Source: Thelephora terrestris (lineage: Eukaryota; Basidiomycota; Agaricomycetes; Thelephorales; Thelephoraceae). Taken from it: 64,000 bases of DNA. The DNA is taken from contig WIUZ02000002.1 in the NCBI GenBank assembly GCA_015956445.1, positions 3,224,001 through 3,288,000 on the forward strand, read 5' to 3'. Both the position numbers and the translations under genes were made by a program. Of the stretch, positions 20,359-30,613 are shown piece after piece (the stretch's first letter is position 1; every line of letters begins with the position of its first letter). Under the pieces are notes generated by a model that saw only the letters and a list, made by a program, of their open reading frames with translations, did not search any database and was not told the origin of the DNA.

Positions 20359-21096
20359 TCATGCATCTCCCACTTCACGTCTGACAAGGCTGCACTCACT
20401 AAGGCGAATCCATACCTGTCCTGGAGACCCGCCACTTCCACCTTCAACTTCATCCGAACCTGCCGTGACTTGTTGGAGGGATGACAACGTTGACCAGAAC
20501 GAGTCATCGGACTCTTGCGGTTCTTCTTCCTCTGGGACCTCTCCACCATCTGGCGAACTGGGGCAGGACTCCAGGGAGGGGATGGAGGGAGAGGAACGCC
20601 CTGATCCTGGCGGTGGCGAAGGGATGACTGGGGACTTGCAAGGGGGGTCGGTGCAATAAGCCCCATGGCATTGGTGTCCGAAATATCGGAAGAGAGATGC
20701 CTGGAAAGGTCCCCAATGTTCCAAAGCAAAGTGAGAGAAGTCATCATTTAAACTATTCATGATGACGTACATGAGGTCGACCCGCTTTTCCAGCTTCGCA
20801 ATCCTATCCTCTCTCTCCCTCTCCATGGCGTCCAACAAAAGGACGGCTCCGGGGTGACCCGCTTGAACACGAGGCCTAGAAAGCCTGGGGTTCTCGTACC
20901 CAGCTTGTTCCCAGAACTCGGCAGGGGCGTTGTGGGCGGTGAGGAAGTCCACGGCAACCTGGTTGTCATGGGCAATGTTGGCGGGGGAGTCATACAAGTG
21001 TTGCTCCACGTCGTAGGGAGCAACCATCTCGAAAGACGGAGTAAAGGGGGTGGCAGCAGCATTGAGCATGGCATTGTTGGCAACAAAGGCAGACAT
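20359..21096 (-). CDS. B1 beta frame (unknown, coiled coil)
   Basis: The frame from the ATG at 21,096 (MSAFVANNAML) extends upstream to 21,207, but the inner ATG is the one kept in all five copies. Visible parts are an N-terminal segment with YDVEQHLYDSPANIAHDNQ, an EFWEQAGYENP block, a short heptad region (DRIAKLEKRVDLMYVIMNS), HQCHGAYCTDPPC, and an acidic Ser/Pro tail. A second frame overlapping its 3' half is also open and conserved. A TATA-like gtatttaagtc lies upstream. Not recognised. Confidence 0.5.
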   Translation of the reverse strand: MSAFVANNAMLNAAATPFTPSFEMVAPYDVEQHLYDSPANIAHDNQVAVDFLTAHNAPAEFWEQAGYENPRLSRPRVQAGHPGAVLLLDAMEREREDRIAKLEKRVDLMYVIMNSLNDDFSHFALEHWGPFQASLFRYFGHQCHGAYCTDPPCKSPVIPSPPPGSGRSSPSIPSLESCPSSPDGGEVPEEEEPQESDDSFWSTLSSLQQVTAGSDEVEGGSGGSPGQVWIRLSECSLVRREVGDA

Positions 21097-21714
21097 AGTA
21101 GTGATGAGTATTTGAGAGAGGAGAGGAGTGCTGGTGATTGTGGGTGGAAAAGAGGCAATGGAGGGAATGATCATTAATCCCCCTGACTTAAATACATCCT
21201 GACTCAAAGAAAACCAAAAGGGGAAAACAATAACCCATTATCCATTTAACGTCCTCATTAGGATAAACGAACCCTCAACCCCAATCGCGATCCCATCAAT
21301 TCAGAGAAATCCCCATCCGTCCTCTATTACCACCGTGAAACACGAGAAATCCCCACCGATCATGAGAAATCCCCACCAGTCTTCTATTACCACCATCGAT
21401 CGCGAGAAATCCCCATTACGCTCTAAATGACTCCTTTACTATTGTTCCCCTATTTCATTTCGACATTTATCGCTACCTCGCCCGACCTACCCTAAACTAC
21501 GCACAGACCATGTTGACTCCTGTTTGACTCGTTGTAAATAAATGACTCCTGTAGAGGATTGGGTATATAAGGAAGAGCGTTCGCTCCTTTCTTTTCCCCA
21601 TTCTCAATCTCTTCTGTACTCCTCTACCCATAACTTGAATAAAAGTAAGCTGAGGAATTCTCCTCACTGCTTACCTCTTCTAACTCATTTCAGCAGGAAT
21701 CCTCCTGCCAGTGT

Positions 21715-22338
21715 ATGTTCAGTGCCCCCAACCCCTTTCCCTCTACCAGTCCAGTCCAGCGACCAGTCGTCCCTGACGCCAGAAGACCTATCTGGGAGTA
21801 TAAACTCATCAGGAGTCTTCAAGTAAACCGGACCACCGGTTTACTCACTCATTTCCCTTACTACCGACCCTTTGCAGCTCTCGACGCCGGAGTCACTACT
21901 CCCCCTTTTCTCCTAGGAGCGGATCACCAATTCCTTTGGAATTCGGATCTTACTGAGAGCGTCCTCGCGACTGTCTACTTCAGTATCAGTCCAGCCTTTT
22001 ACTTCCCTTCCCCACGTGTTCATCTCACTACTAACATCCATACCCATTCTCCTGCTATCATCGTTCTTTGGTGGGAGGTCCCAACTGAATTACCTTATCC
22101 AGTTATAGAATATCTTGTCAATTTCGAACGCCTTAGCGACCAAGACTTCAAACCTTTTGTGCAGCAACTCAATCAATTCTGCCAAGACTACCACTCACCC
22201 GTTCACCCTTATCAGACAGAGTCACCCCTCTCTCTTGATATTCCTCCTCCCCTTGTTTCCACACCCGGAACCCCTTTCAAGACTAGACCCGACACCCCTC
22301 ACCCTTCCGCTAATCCTCTAGCGCCCCACAAACAGTAA
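21715..22338 (+). CDS. B1 alpha frame (unknown, 207 aa)
   Basis: The frame begins MFSAPNPFPSTSPVQ and has a central hydrophobic and aromatic region (TGLLTHFPYYRPFAALD, LATVYFSISPAFYFPSP, SPAIIVLWWEVPTELPYPV) and a Pro-rich tail. About 140 bases upstream is ggtatataagg, a good TATA box, kept in the other B copies. The same protein is open in B2 (28,731-29,330), B3 (39,581-40,204) and B4 (42,349-42,972). I cannot assign it to a family. It may be structural, but this is a guess. Confidence 0.5.
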   Translation: MFSAPNPFPSTSPVQRPVVPDARRPIWEYKLIRSLQVNRTTGLLTHFPYYRPFAALDAGVTTPPFLLGADHQFLWNSDLTESVLATVYFSISPAFYFPSPRVHLTTNIHTHSPAIIVLWWEVPTELPYPVIEYLVNFERLSDQDFKPFVQQLNQFCQDYHSPVHPYQTESPLSLDIPPPLVSTPGTPFKTRPDTPHPSANPLAPHKQ

Positions 22339-22358
22339 GCAGGCCTACAACCCTGACA

Positions 22359-22491
22359 CTTTCCGGCTCTTGGTCCTGATGAGTTTGCTGGGGATCTACT
22401 TGTAAGTATGTCCCTAAGTAATTGTTCCAGGGAATCAGTAATACTATCACTCAGAGGCTCTGTTCACCTTGATAGACACCTAACTTGACCA
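22359..22491. other. old flank between B1 and A2, no gene
   Basis: Continuation of the target sequence of B1 (starts with the duplicated CTTTC). No coding or structural signal is visible. Confidence 0.4.
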
Positions 22492-22550
22492 TGTCAGGAA
22501 CATGGTATTTTTAAACTTTTTATAACAACGCTCTTTCTTTAAACTTGACC

Positions 22551-22925
22551 TGTCGGAATGGCCGGTTGACCTTGTATCAGAACCGTTGAACTAGCCACAA
22601 AGCCTTCGGAGTCCGAGAGGGCAGAGATGGCAGTCAGAAGGTCGGGTCCTCGGTTTAGAGGCGCGAGCCTCTAGGGGATCTGTGGGAAGGAAATGAACAG
22701 TGAGAGGGAAAGTCGCGATAAGTCGGGAGGACGAAGCGAAAGACAACAGGGAAGTCAAGGAATGAGACTACCAATAACAGACTAAGGGAAACATCGGGAA
22801 ACATCGGGATAACAAGGCCAAAAAGCGGGACACCAGTGGGACACAAGAGACCAGAGGGACGACGAAGACAAGATCGAGACGACAAGGGAACCAAAGGGAG
22901 GACCGTAGTGACGCTGCTAGGCCTC

Positions 22926-22959
<34 letters not shown>

Positions 22960-23530
22960 GGAGAACACTGCTGATTGTTTGTTTTGTCTATCGAATACAG
23001 GGGCCTTTATATACAATGCTAAGGGCTCTGAGAACGAAGGGAACCAAAGGGAATGAACCAAAATGATGTCAAGAGACCTTATGACGAGTCTATGACATAG
23101 GGAAGGCAGGGGATCGAAGGGAACAACGAAGGAAAGGAATATGGTTGAGAAACGAACCAGAGGGAGGTCTGGAGTCTCAAGCGGGGCGATCGATCGAGGC
23201 ATGATTGGGATGGAGGGAATGGAGATAGGGAGATGAAAACTAAAGATATAAAACGTACTGGAAAGTCAGGACACTATCGGGACTGATTGGGATGTGATTG
23301 GGAGGGAACGTGAAGGAAACAAAGTCCAAGGGATACTAAATGCTAAGGAGCGCAGGTCGCAGGTCGAAAGGGGAAAACATCGGGACATCGCAAGGGAAAA
23401 CATCGGGACGTCGTGAAGGGGGATAAGGAGAGAGGGAAGTGTAGCGAAGCAAAGGGACAGGCGAGTCCTCGTTGGGACAGTCAGGAATGCTGAGGGACGT
23501 CTTGTAGACCTCGAGCAGCGGTTGCCAATA
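22551..23530 (-). mobile_element. repeat F, copy 1 (right border approximate)
   Basis: This purine-rich insert in A2 begins TGTCGGAATGG. Its part 22,980-23,200 matches the reverse complement of 45,060-45,250: both hold the TATA-like text, ctgtattcgatagac in the second copy's sense, and the gacgagtctatgacatagg block. It is probably an LTR-like repeat with its own promoter. The right border is not clear and no coding frame is supported. Confidence 0.45.
22928..22960 (+). repeat. (GA)n microsatellite
   Basis: A simple GA dinucleotide run of about 30 bases inside repeat F, copy 1. The translated frames over it are an artefact of the repeat. Confidence 0.95.
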
Positions 23531-23539
23531 GTCAAGGGA

Positions 23540-24240
23540 GGATTGTGATTCCGAATACTGTCCGAAATACGGTCACAACACCGTCTTCCCTCATCTCTAC
23601 CAGACTCCTCACCATCCGACTCAACTGGAACAGGGTAAGGACTCGAGGCTGTCATACAACCCACTTGACTAAACTTGGAGCTTTTACAATGCTGCCCAGT
23701 TCAAGTCAGATGTACCTCTACAGCCCTCGGCTCATCCTCAGCCTTGTCAATGGTCATCTCCTCGATTGGAAGACGCGGACTAGTCACGCAGTGTTGACAG
23801 TTCTCCTTGTTGGATGCCTCCAAAACAAAAGCCAGAGCAGGCGTGGGGATGGGAGCCTCGTTCTCTACAGGAGGAGTGGCGTAGGACAATGGGTTGGGAG
23901 ATGGAGCAGCCACATCCTCGGCGTACTCCAATTTGAAAGGAACACTGGCAAACCCTGGCCCACCAATCATGGTGAACCCTTGGCACAATGGCACAACTTG
24001 TCCTGCATGGATTCCACCGTCGCCATTAGGACATCAACCTTGTCCTTGAGCAAAGCAACCTAGTGAGCATTAGTACTCTCTCACAAATAAGAGCATACTT
24101 TGCATCACTCACCCTGTTGCCCTCGTCACTGAACCTCTTGGAGTGCCAATCCAACTGCTTGTCATGATCCTTGAAGGCACCCTTCACATTCTTGTCCCTA
24201 CAGTCCAGGCCTGCAATTGACTCATGATTGTTCTCAAGGA
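23540..24240 (-). pseudogene. A2 remnant of the LTR-internal coding region
   Basis: On the minus strand the text matches the tail of the family A plus-strand coding region: an open block at 23,701-23,994 contains GFASVPFKLEYAEDV and LEASNKENCQHC, which parallel VPFELEYADEV and LAASDKENCGRC in A1. It is a fossil copy, cut at 24,240 by A3, and continues at 31,514. Confidence 0.6.
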
Positions 24241-25292
24241 TGTCAGGGCCACTCTACCCCAACAACTACCAGTGCCCTGAGCCGACTCCACAGAGTACTC
24301 ACTAGTCCAACTAGTTGTGAGAGGATGGTCACACCTCTATTCTTCCGGTAGGTTGTCCGAGGTCACTGCAAGTCAGGTCAAAATCCTAAAATAAAACCCA
24401 ACCTAAACCGTACTTCGTTCGGTTTATCAAGCAAGGGTTTATCCCTACAACAGGATTGATGACTCCACCAGGTGATTGACTGGATGCTTGAGATATTCTA
24501 TAGGATGAACACTGGGGTTCTATAGTTACAAGGCGCAGTTGATGCGCAGAGCGGGAGGGAGAGCAGATGGTGATGTCTTGTGTTCAAACAGAAAACTCTG
24601 ACTTGGCCTTAACTGCAACTGGGCCGAGAAGGGCAGAGGATTTCCTGAGGTAACAAAACTAAGGTACTACAATACAGCCACAGTTGCTACTTATACTACT
24701 GGAGTGGCCATGATGTCAGTAACCCTAATATACCCTTATCAAGATAGAACAAAGGGAGATAAGGAGTGTGAGAACACTAAGTAAGGGAAGCGAACAAGTA
24801 TAATGCGTGGGAGGATAAGGACAAGGGGCCTTACTAGTGTGTGAAGAAATGCATAAGGGATAACAATAGTCTGCTTGAAACATAGGGGTAAAGATAACAC
24901 TAGTGCTAAAAGAAGTAGGGGCATGGGGTCATGAAAGTTTGTACCTGGGAACACACCCAAGGGTCAGGTGAGGATCCTTCTTGAATACTTCTTGTAGAGT
25001 GGCTAAGGATAGGAACTCAATGCATCCCTTGTTGTTGGTAGGCGGTAACAGCATCACGGACTAGTGGCAACCTCAACGTACATCCGAACATGAGGAGGTC
25101 AGGCCTAGACTCATGGCACATGAGGGATTACATGCTTTGCCGGTGTTTCGCACTAACGGCTACTTCCACATTCACTTGGTTAACCAAAGGGGGACTAAAG
25201 GCAGTCCTTCTGATTAACGGTGAATCCTTTCTTTGGTTAGGAAGACTGTGATGTGACTGTCAACATGTGTGATCAGGGTCCAGGGTTGGTCG

Positions 25293-25502
25293 TTATCGTG
25301 ATGTCATAAATGAGTCATCAGGGTTGTAAAGGGGTTTGTAAAAGGGGTTGTCAAGGTCATGAGACCTATTTTTAGTGCGCGCATGTTCTAGGTGTTCTGG
25401 AACGAAGTTCTTCCAAGGCCATCCAGCAGGCTGAGGTGTCAGCTTGATGTAGTAAGCCAATGATGATGGTACAATGGCAGAAGTTGATGTGACCCGGACC
25501 AA
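25293..25502 (-). CDS. A3 small LTR-internal frame
   Basis: This counterpart of the 7,154-7,381 frame in A1 starts MVRVTSTSAIVPSS and keeps AYYIKLTPQPAGWPWKNF. It is one of three diverged copies of the same peptide in the window, which is why I take the frame to be real rather than chance. Function unknown. Confidence 0.45.
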   Translation of the reverse strand: MVRVTSTSAIVPSSLAYYIKLTPQPAGWPWKNFVPEHLEHARTKNRSHDLDNPFYKPLYNPDDSFMTSR

Positions 25503-25620
25503 TGAGGTGCATCGAGGTAGGTCACATGAAGGATCACCGATCTAGGCTATAAGAAGGACATCTTCTTGGAGCCATCCTTGATCAGGAACACCAGCAACTT
25601 CCCCACATCTTACCAATATG

Positions 25621-28050
25621 TCTTTCCCCAACAACCATACCTACAAAGTCACCCAAGGAATCTCCACCATCTCTCGCATTGACCGTTGTGCCGCCTCTTG
25701 CAAGACCTATGCCTGTGAGGTGGGGGTTCCGTACAGCTCTGATGACCAGGTAGATCATCTTTCGACAGTTTGATGTCAAAAGACTGGTCTAACATCTTCT
25801 AGATCTTGGAGGTCGTCAAGCAGGTGGACGCCGAGCGTCTCAGGGAGATGATCCCACATTTGATGGGGTTGACCTGGGACAATGAGCTCTGGGTCCGTTC
25901 CATGATTGCCGAGAAGCTGATCCACCAAATGAGGGGTTGGTTCGGAGAGTTGGAACACCCTATTAAGAAGGAGTTGTGGTATACCCTAGGGCGAGGGATC
26001 TACGATCAGGATCTATTGGAGCACGGAGCAACCGTTCCTCGAGCCGTTCGCCATGCCACTACGTCCACTACCCTGCTCTGGTCGCTGGTGCAAGAGGGAT
26101 ATAGCAAGGTGGGTTGCTAGGTTGTTCCGAGTATGACTCTCATTAAACATAGCTTCCATAGGTTGAGTGTTTGGAAAGGGAGGTGAAGGAAGCAAAGGCA
26201 GATGTCCTTTGGTTGTCCTCTGAGGGTCTCTTGATGAAGGAGACCATGGCTGAGCTCCAAAAGAAGATGAATGAGGCATTGGAGGCGATGGTAGCTAACC
26301 ATCAGGAACTGGTCGCAGGCTTGGGCGTTCAGGACGACAACATGAGGGGTGCCTTGGATAGGAGGGACGATCGCCTGGATAGGCACTCAAAGAATATCAG
26401 GGATGAAAGCAATAAGGTAGCTTTCCTCATCTTGAATGTGAAATGAGGAAGGCTGACATTTCCTAGGTGGATGAACTCAAGGACGAGGTCGCTGTCCTGA
26501 CTGCGCAGATCGAGTCCTTGCAAGTCAAGATCTGTCGCTGCGACAAGTCACCCCAATTGGTGGGCCAGGGTTCGGCCGATGTTCCCTTCGAGTTGGAGTC
26601 CCTGGGGACAAACCCCTAATTACTGACCAGGTACTTTTTGAGTACATTGTAGTTCCATGTACGATGTACTAACACTTTGCTGGGCAAGGAAAAGCTAAGT
26701 TCTTTCAGAATGTACTAAAGAATATAACTACTAATTCCCAGCTCAGTGCATTGTGGGAACATTCAAAAAGTACTGAATCATGTGACCACAATGTCCCTAA
26801 TCAGTAATTGTTCAGTACTTTTTGATTTTCCCAAAGAAAGTGATCAACAAGTACCTGCGCTGCACATTGTGGTTTCAATCAAGATTTACTGGGTCATGTG
26901 ACCACAAAGTACCAAATTTCACATGAGTGGCCCAAAGAAAATGTGATCACAAAGTACTGAGACTGGGTAAATCTTGAACACTTTTTGAAAGAGACCAAAA
27001 CATACTGAATCGTTGCACAGTACTTTTTGAACGATTTAGTATGTTTTGGTCTCTTTCAGAAAGTGTTCAAGATTTACCCAGTCTCAGTACTTTGTGATCA
27101 CATTTTCTTTGGGCCACTCATGTGAAATTTGGTACTTTGTGGTCACATGACCCAGTAAATCTTGATTGAAACCACAATGTGCAGCGCAGGTACTTGTTGA
27201 TCACTTTCTTTGGGAAAATCAAAAAGTACTGAACAATTACTGATTAGGGACATTGTGGTCACATGATTCAGTACTTTTTGAATGTTCCCACAATGCACTG
27301 AGCTGGGAATTAGTAGTTATATTCTTTAGTACATTCTGAAAGAACTTAGCTTTTCCTTGCCCAGCAAAGTGTTAGTACATCGTACATGGAACTAAAATGT
27401 ACTCAAAAAGTACCTGGTCAGTAATTAGGGGCTTGTCCCCGGTGAGTACGCTGATGAGGTGGTACTCCCATCGCCTAATCCATCATCCTATGCCATGCCT
27501 CCGGTAGAGAATGAGGCTCCTATCCCTGCTCCGGCTCCGGCTTCTACTCTGGCCGACTCCGACAAGGAGAACTGTGGGTGATGTCCAATGCAACTGATCA
27601 GCCAGTTGGTGCCGATCAAAGAGATGGCCGTTGACCAGGCCGAAGATGCTCCGAGGGTTGCCAAGGTACGTCCGGTTGTAAGGGGTCAGCGTTGCAAACG
27701 CTCCCAATGCCATATCGCTCATCGTATGGCACCCTTGTCCTATCCTTACCCTCGTCCAGTTGAGTCGGATGGTGACCAGTCTGGTCGAGATGAGGGAGGA
27801 CAGTTCCAATACCAGGTCAACCGTCCCAACTGACAGGTCGAGTCGGAGGTCCAGCGTAGGCACCTCACTCGACTCACAGTACAGGATCCCGCCCAGGCCT
27901 CCGATGAGGGAGACGGAGGGTCTCTCTTCGACTACGTCGACAGTGCTGCCGAGCAGTCACCCAGTGATGGAGATGTGGAACCAAGTGTTCCAAAGTTCAG
28001 TGACATCTGGGCGGCTGGTGGGTCCCTTCGAAGGATTCTCTTCGTATTGA
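25621..28050 (+). pseudogene. A3 copy of the LTR-internal coiled-coil region
   Basis: Open blocks matching A1 occur at about 25,621-25,749 (MSFPNNHTYKVTQGIS), 25,806-26,108 (LMGLTWDNELWVRSM), 26,162-26,414 (LEREVKEAKADVLWL) and beyond 26,466. The last block is divided by the fold-back element 26,600-27,444. The GT/AG-bordered gaps stand at the same places as in A1. It is a fossil with a few breaks. Confidence 0.5.
26600..27444. mobile_element. CACTG-type fold-back element, 845 bp
   Basis: The ends are CCCTGGGGACAAACCCC and GGGGCTTGTCCCCGGTG, near inverse copies, and the target triplet AGT is repeated on both sides (26,597-26,599 and 27,445-27,447). The arms match as a long palindrome to a centre near 27,020 (for example gtactttttgaacg and its inverse). 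A 3-bp duplication with CACTG-like ends fits the CACTA/CMC superfamily. There is no coding region. It interrupts the A3 coding-like tail. Confidence 0.85.
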
Positions 28051-28730
28051 CTTGAACTCACTGGGGGCACGGGGTCACTTACCCAGCAGATACATTGTGA
28101 TTACATTGTGATTTTTAGACAGTGTGTCCAGCCTGTGGCCAGGAGGTACATGCTGAGTGCTTTTACAAAGTACCCATCAATATGACCACAATGTGGCCAG
28201 TGGGTCCATCTTGATCACTTTTACAAAGTGCCCATCAATTCAATCACAATGTGCACTGTGGGTCCATGCAGGACACATTGTAAAAGTATCCATCAAAGTG
28301 GCCACTGGGCACTTTGTGAAAGAAACCCCTGGGTTCTTTCACAATTTTGTTCACAATGTATCCTACTGAGTGCCTGAGCCACTCATTGAGAGTTCTTTCA
28401 AGAAGTACCCAGCAATGCAACCACAATGTCCCCAGGGGGTTCTTCTTAATGTTTTCACAATGAACTCCCAATGTGGTTGGATTTCACAACAAACTCCCAA
28501 CGAAACCATTGAGTATCTGGTTGAATACTTTGTGGACACATTGCTGGATATTTTCTGAAAGAACTCTCAATGAGTGGCTCAGGTGTATGCTGGTCACTTT
28601 GTGAACAAAATTGTGAAAGAACTCAGGGGTTTCTTTCACAAAGTGCCCAGTGGCCACTTTGATGGATACTTTTACAATGTGTCCTGCATGGACCCACAGT
28701 GCACATTGTGTGTCAGGGTTGTAGGCCTGC

Positions 28731-29330
28731 TTACTGTTTGTGGGACGCTAGAGGATTAGTGGATGGATGAGGGGTATCGGGTCTGACTTGGAAGGGGGTT
28801 CCGGGCGTAGAGACTAGGGGAGGGGGAATATCGAGAGAGAGAGGTGACTCTGTCTGATATGGGTGGACGGGCGAGTGGTAGTCTTGGCAGAACTGATTAA
28901 GTTGCTGCACAAAGGGTTCGAAGTCTTGGTCGCTAAGGCGTTCGAAGTTGACGAGATATTCTATAACGGAATAGGGTAATTCAGTTGGGACTTCCCACCA
29001 GAGAACGATGATAGCAGGGGAATGGGTATGGATGTTAGTGGTGAGATGAACACGTGGGGAGGGAAAGTAAAAGGCTGGGCTGATACTGAAGTAGACAGTA
29101 GCAAGAACGCTCTCTGTAAGATCCGAATTCCAGAGGAATGGAGGAGTGGTGACTCCGGTGTCGAGAGCTGCAAAGGGACGATAATAAGGGAAATGGGTGA
29201 GTAAGCCGACGGTTCGGTTTACTTGGAGACTTCTGATGAGCTTATACTCCCAGATAGATCTTCTGACGTCCGGGACGTTTGGTCGGAGGACTGGGCTGGT
29301 AGAGGGGAAAGGATTTGGGGAACTAAACAT
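28731..29330 (-). CDS. B2 alpha frame
   Basis: A frame of 199 residues, close to B1 alpha, starting MFSSPNPFPSTSPV and ending in the same Pro-rich tail. The TATA box ggtatataagg of the cassette lies upstream on the minus strand near 29,480. Unknown function. Confidence 0.45.
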   Translation of the reverse strand: MFSSPNPFPSTSPVLRPNVPDVRRSIWEYKLIRSLQVNRTVGLLTHFPYYRPFAALDTGVTTPPFLWNSDLTESVLATVYFSISPAFYFPSPRVHLTTNIHTHSPAIIVLWWEVPTELPYSVIEYLVNFERLSDQDFEPFVQQLNQFCQDYHSPVHPYQTESPLSLDIPPPLVSTPGTPFQVRPDTPHPSTNPLASHKQ

Positions 29331-29989
29331 ACACTAGCAGGAGAATTCCTGCTTGAATGAGTTAGAGAGAGTAAGGCGTGAGGAGAATTCCTCAGCTTAC
29401 TTTGTTTATTCAAGTTGTGGGTAGAGGAGTACAGAAGAGATTGAGAATGGGGAAAAGAAGGAGCGAACGCTCTTCCTTATATACCCAATCCTCTACAGGA
29501 GTCATTATTCTACAATGAGTCAAACAGGAATCAACATGGTCTGTGCGTAGTTTAGGGTAGGGTAGATGAGTCAGAATGAGGGGACTTAGAATGACAGATG
29601 GTAATTAATAGTACGGGAACAGTAGAGGCACGAGTTGATGGAAGCATTCGGGGATTTCTCGTGTTTCATGGTAGTAATAGAAGCGCGGTGGGGATTTCTC
29701 ATGATCAATGGGGATTTCTCTGGATCAATGGTTGTAATAGAAGCGTGGTGGGGATTTCTCATGATCGATGGGGATTTCTCAGGGTTTGATGGGATCGCGA
29801 TCGGGGCTGAGGGTTTGTTTATCCTAATTAGGACTTTAATGGATAATGGGTTATTGTTTTCCCTTTCCGGTTCTTTCCTTGAGTCAGGATGTATTTAAGT
29901 CAGGGAGATTAATGATCGTTCCCTCCATCGCCTCTTTTCCACCCACAATCACCAGCACTACTCTTCTCCCTCAAATATCCATTACTACT

Positions 29990-30613
29990 ATGTCTGCCTT
30001 CGTTGCCAACAACACCGTGCTCAGTGCTGCCGCCACCCCTTTTACTCCGTCCTTCGAGACGGATGCTCCCTTCGATGTGGAGCAACATTTGTACGACTCC
30101 CCCGCCAACATCGCCCACGACAACCAAGTCGCCATCAATTTCCTCACCGCTCATAATGCTCCCGCCGAGTTCTGGGAACAAGCTGGGTATGAAGACCCCA
30201 GGCTGTCTAGGCCTCAGGTTCAAGCTAAGCACCCTGGAGCTGTCCTTTTGTTGGACGCCATGGAGAGGGAGAGGGAGGATAGGATTGCGAAATTGGAGAA
30301 GCGTGTGGACCTCATGTACGTCATCATGAACAGCTTGAATGATGACTTCTCTCACTTTGCTTTGGAACATTGGGGACCTTTCCAGGCATCTCTCTTCCGA
30401 TATTTCGGACACCAATGCCATGGGGCTTATTGCACCGACCCCCCTTGCAAGTCCCCAGTCATCCCTTCGCCACCGCCAGGATCAGGGTGTTCCTCTCCCT
30501 CCATCCCCTCCCTGGAGTCCTGCCCCAGTTCGCCAGATGGTGGAGAGGTCCCAGAGGAAGAAGAACCGCAAGAGTCCGATGACTCATTCTGGTCAACGCT
30601 GTCGTCCCTCTGA
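29990..30613 (+). CDS. B2 beta frame
   Basis: It begins MSAFVANNTVLSAAATPF and follows B1 beta through the heptad segment and the HQCHGAYCTDPPC block to an acidic tail. An overlapping second frame, 30,339-30,893, ends in a Cys/His-rich stretch (CRECWQDPVTRAYSYC, HRCPFAQDCACD) which is also conserved in the other copies. Which frame, or combination, is used is not known. Confidence 0.45.
   Translation: MSAFVANNTVLSAAATPFTPSFETDAPFDVEQHLYDSPANIAHDNQVAINFLTAHNAPAEFWEQAGYEDPRLSRPQVQAKHPGAVLLLDAMEREREDRIAKLEKRVDLMYVIMNSLNDDFSHFALEHWGPFQASLFRYFGHQCHGAYCTDPPCKSPVIPSPPPGSGCSSPSIPSLESCPSSPDGGEVPEEEEPQESDDSFWSTLSSL

Larger units (their letters stand above)
20088..22358. mobile_element. cassette B1 (TG...CA, LTR-like, two genes)
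   Basis: The unit begins TGTCATGAACACGTGACA and ends ACAACCCTGACA, flanked by CTTTC on both sides (20,083-20,087 and 22,359-22,363). It carries two divergent frames: beta on the minus strand and alpha on the plus strand, with a repeat-rich promoter region between. No gag, pol or internal region is present. The ends, the 5-bp duplication and the size resemble a solo LTR; the start TGTCAGGG (in the other orientation) is shared with family A. Four more copies lie in the window. Confidence 0.8.

Noticed and set aside
20193-20747. The 184-codon frame in B copies as an independent gene
   Set aside because: It overlaps the beta frame on the same strand and begins inside it. Its end is conserved, so I list it as an observation, not as a separate gene.
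21542-21826. Frames upstream of and overlapping alpha in B1 and B3 (MTPVEDWVYKEERS)
   Set aside because: They begin at the TATA box region, overlap the start of alpha in another frame and look like leader text rather than genes.
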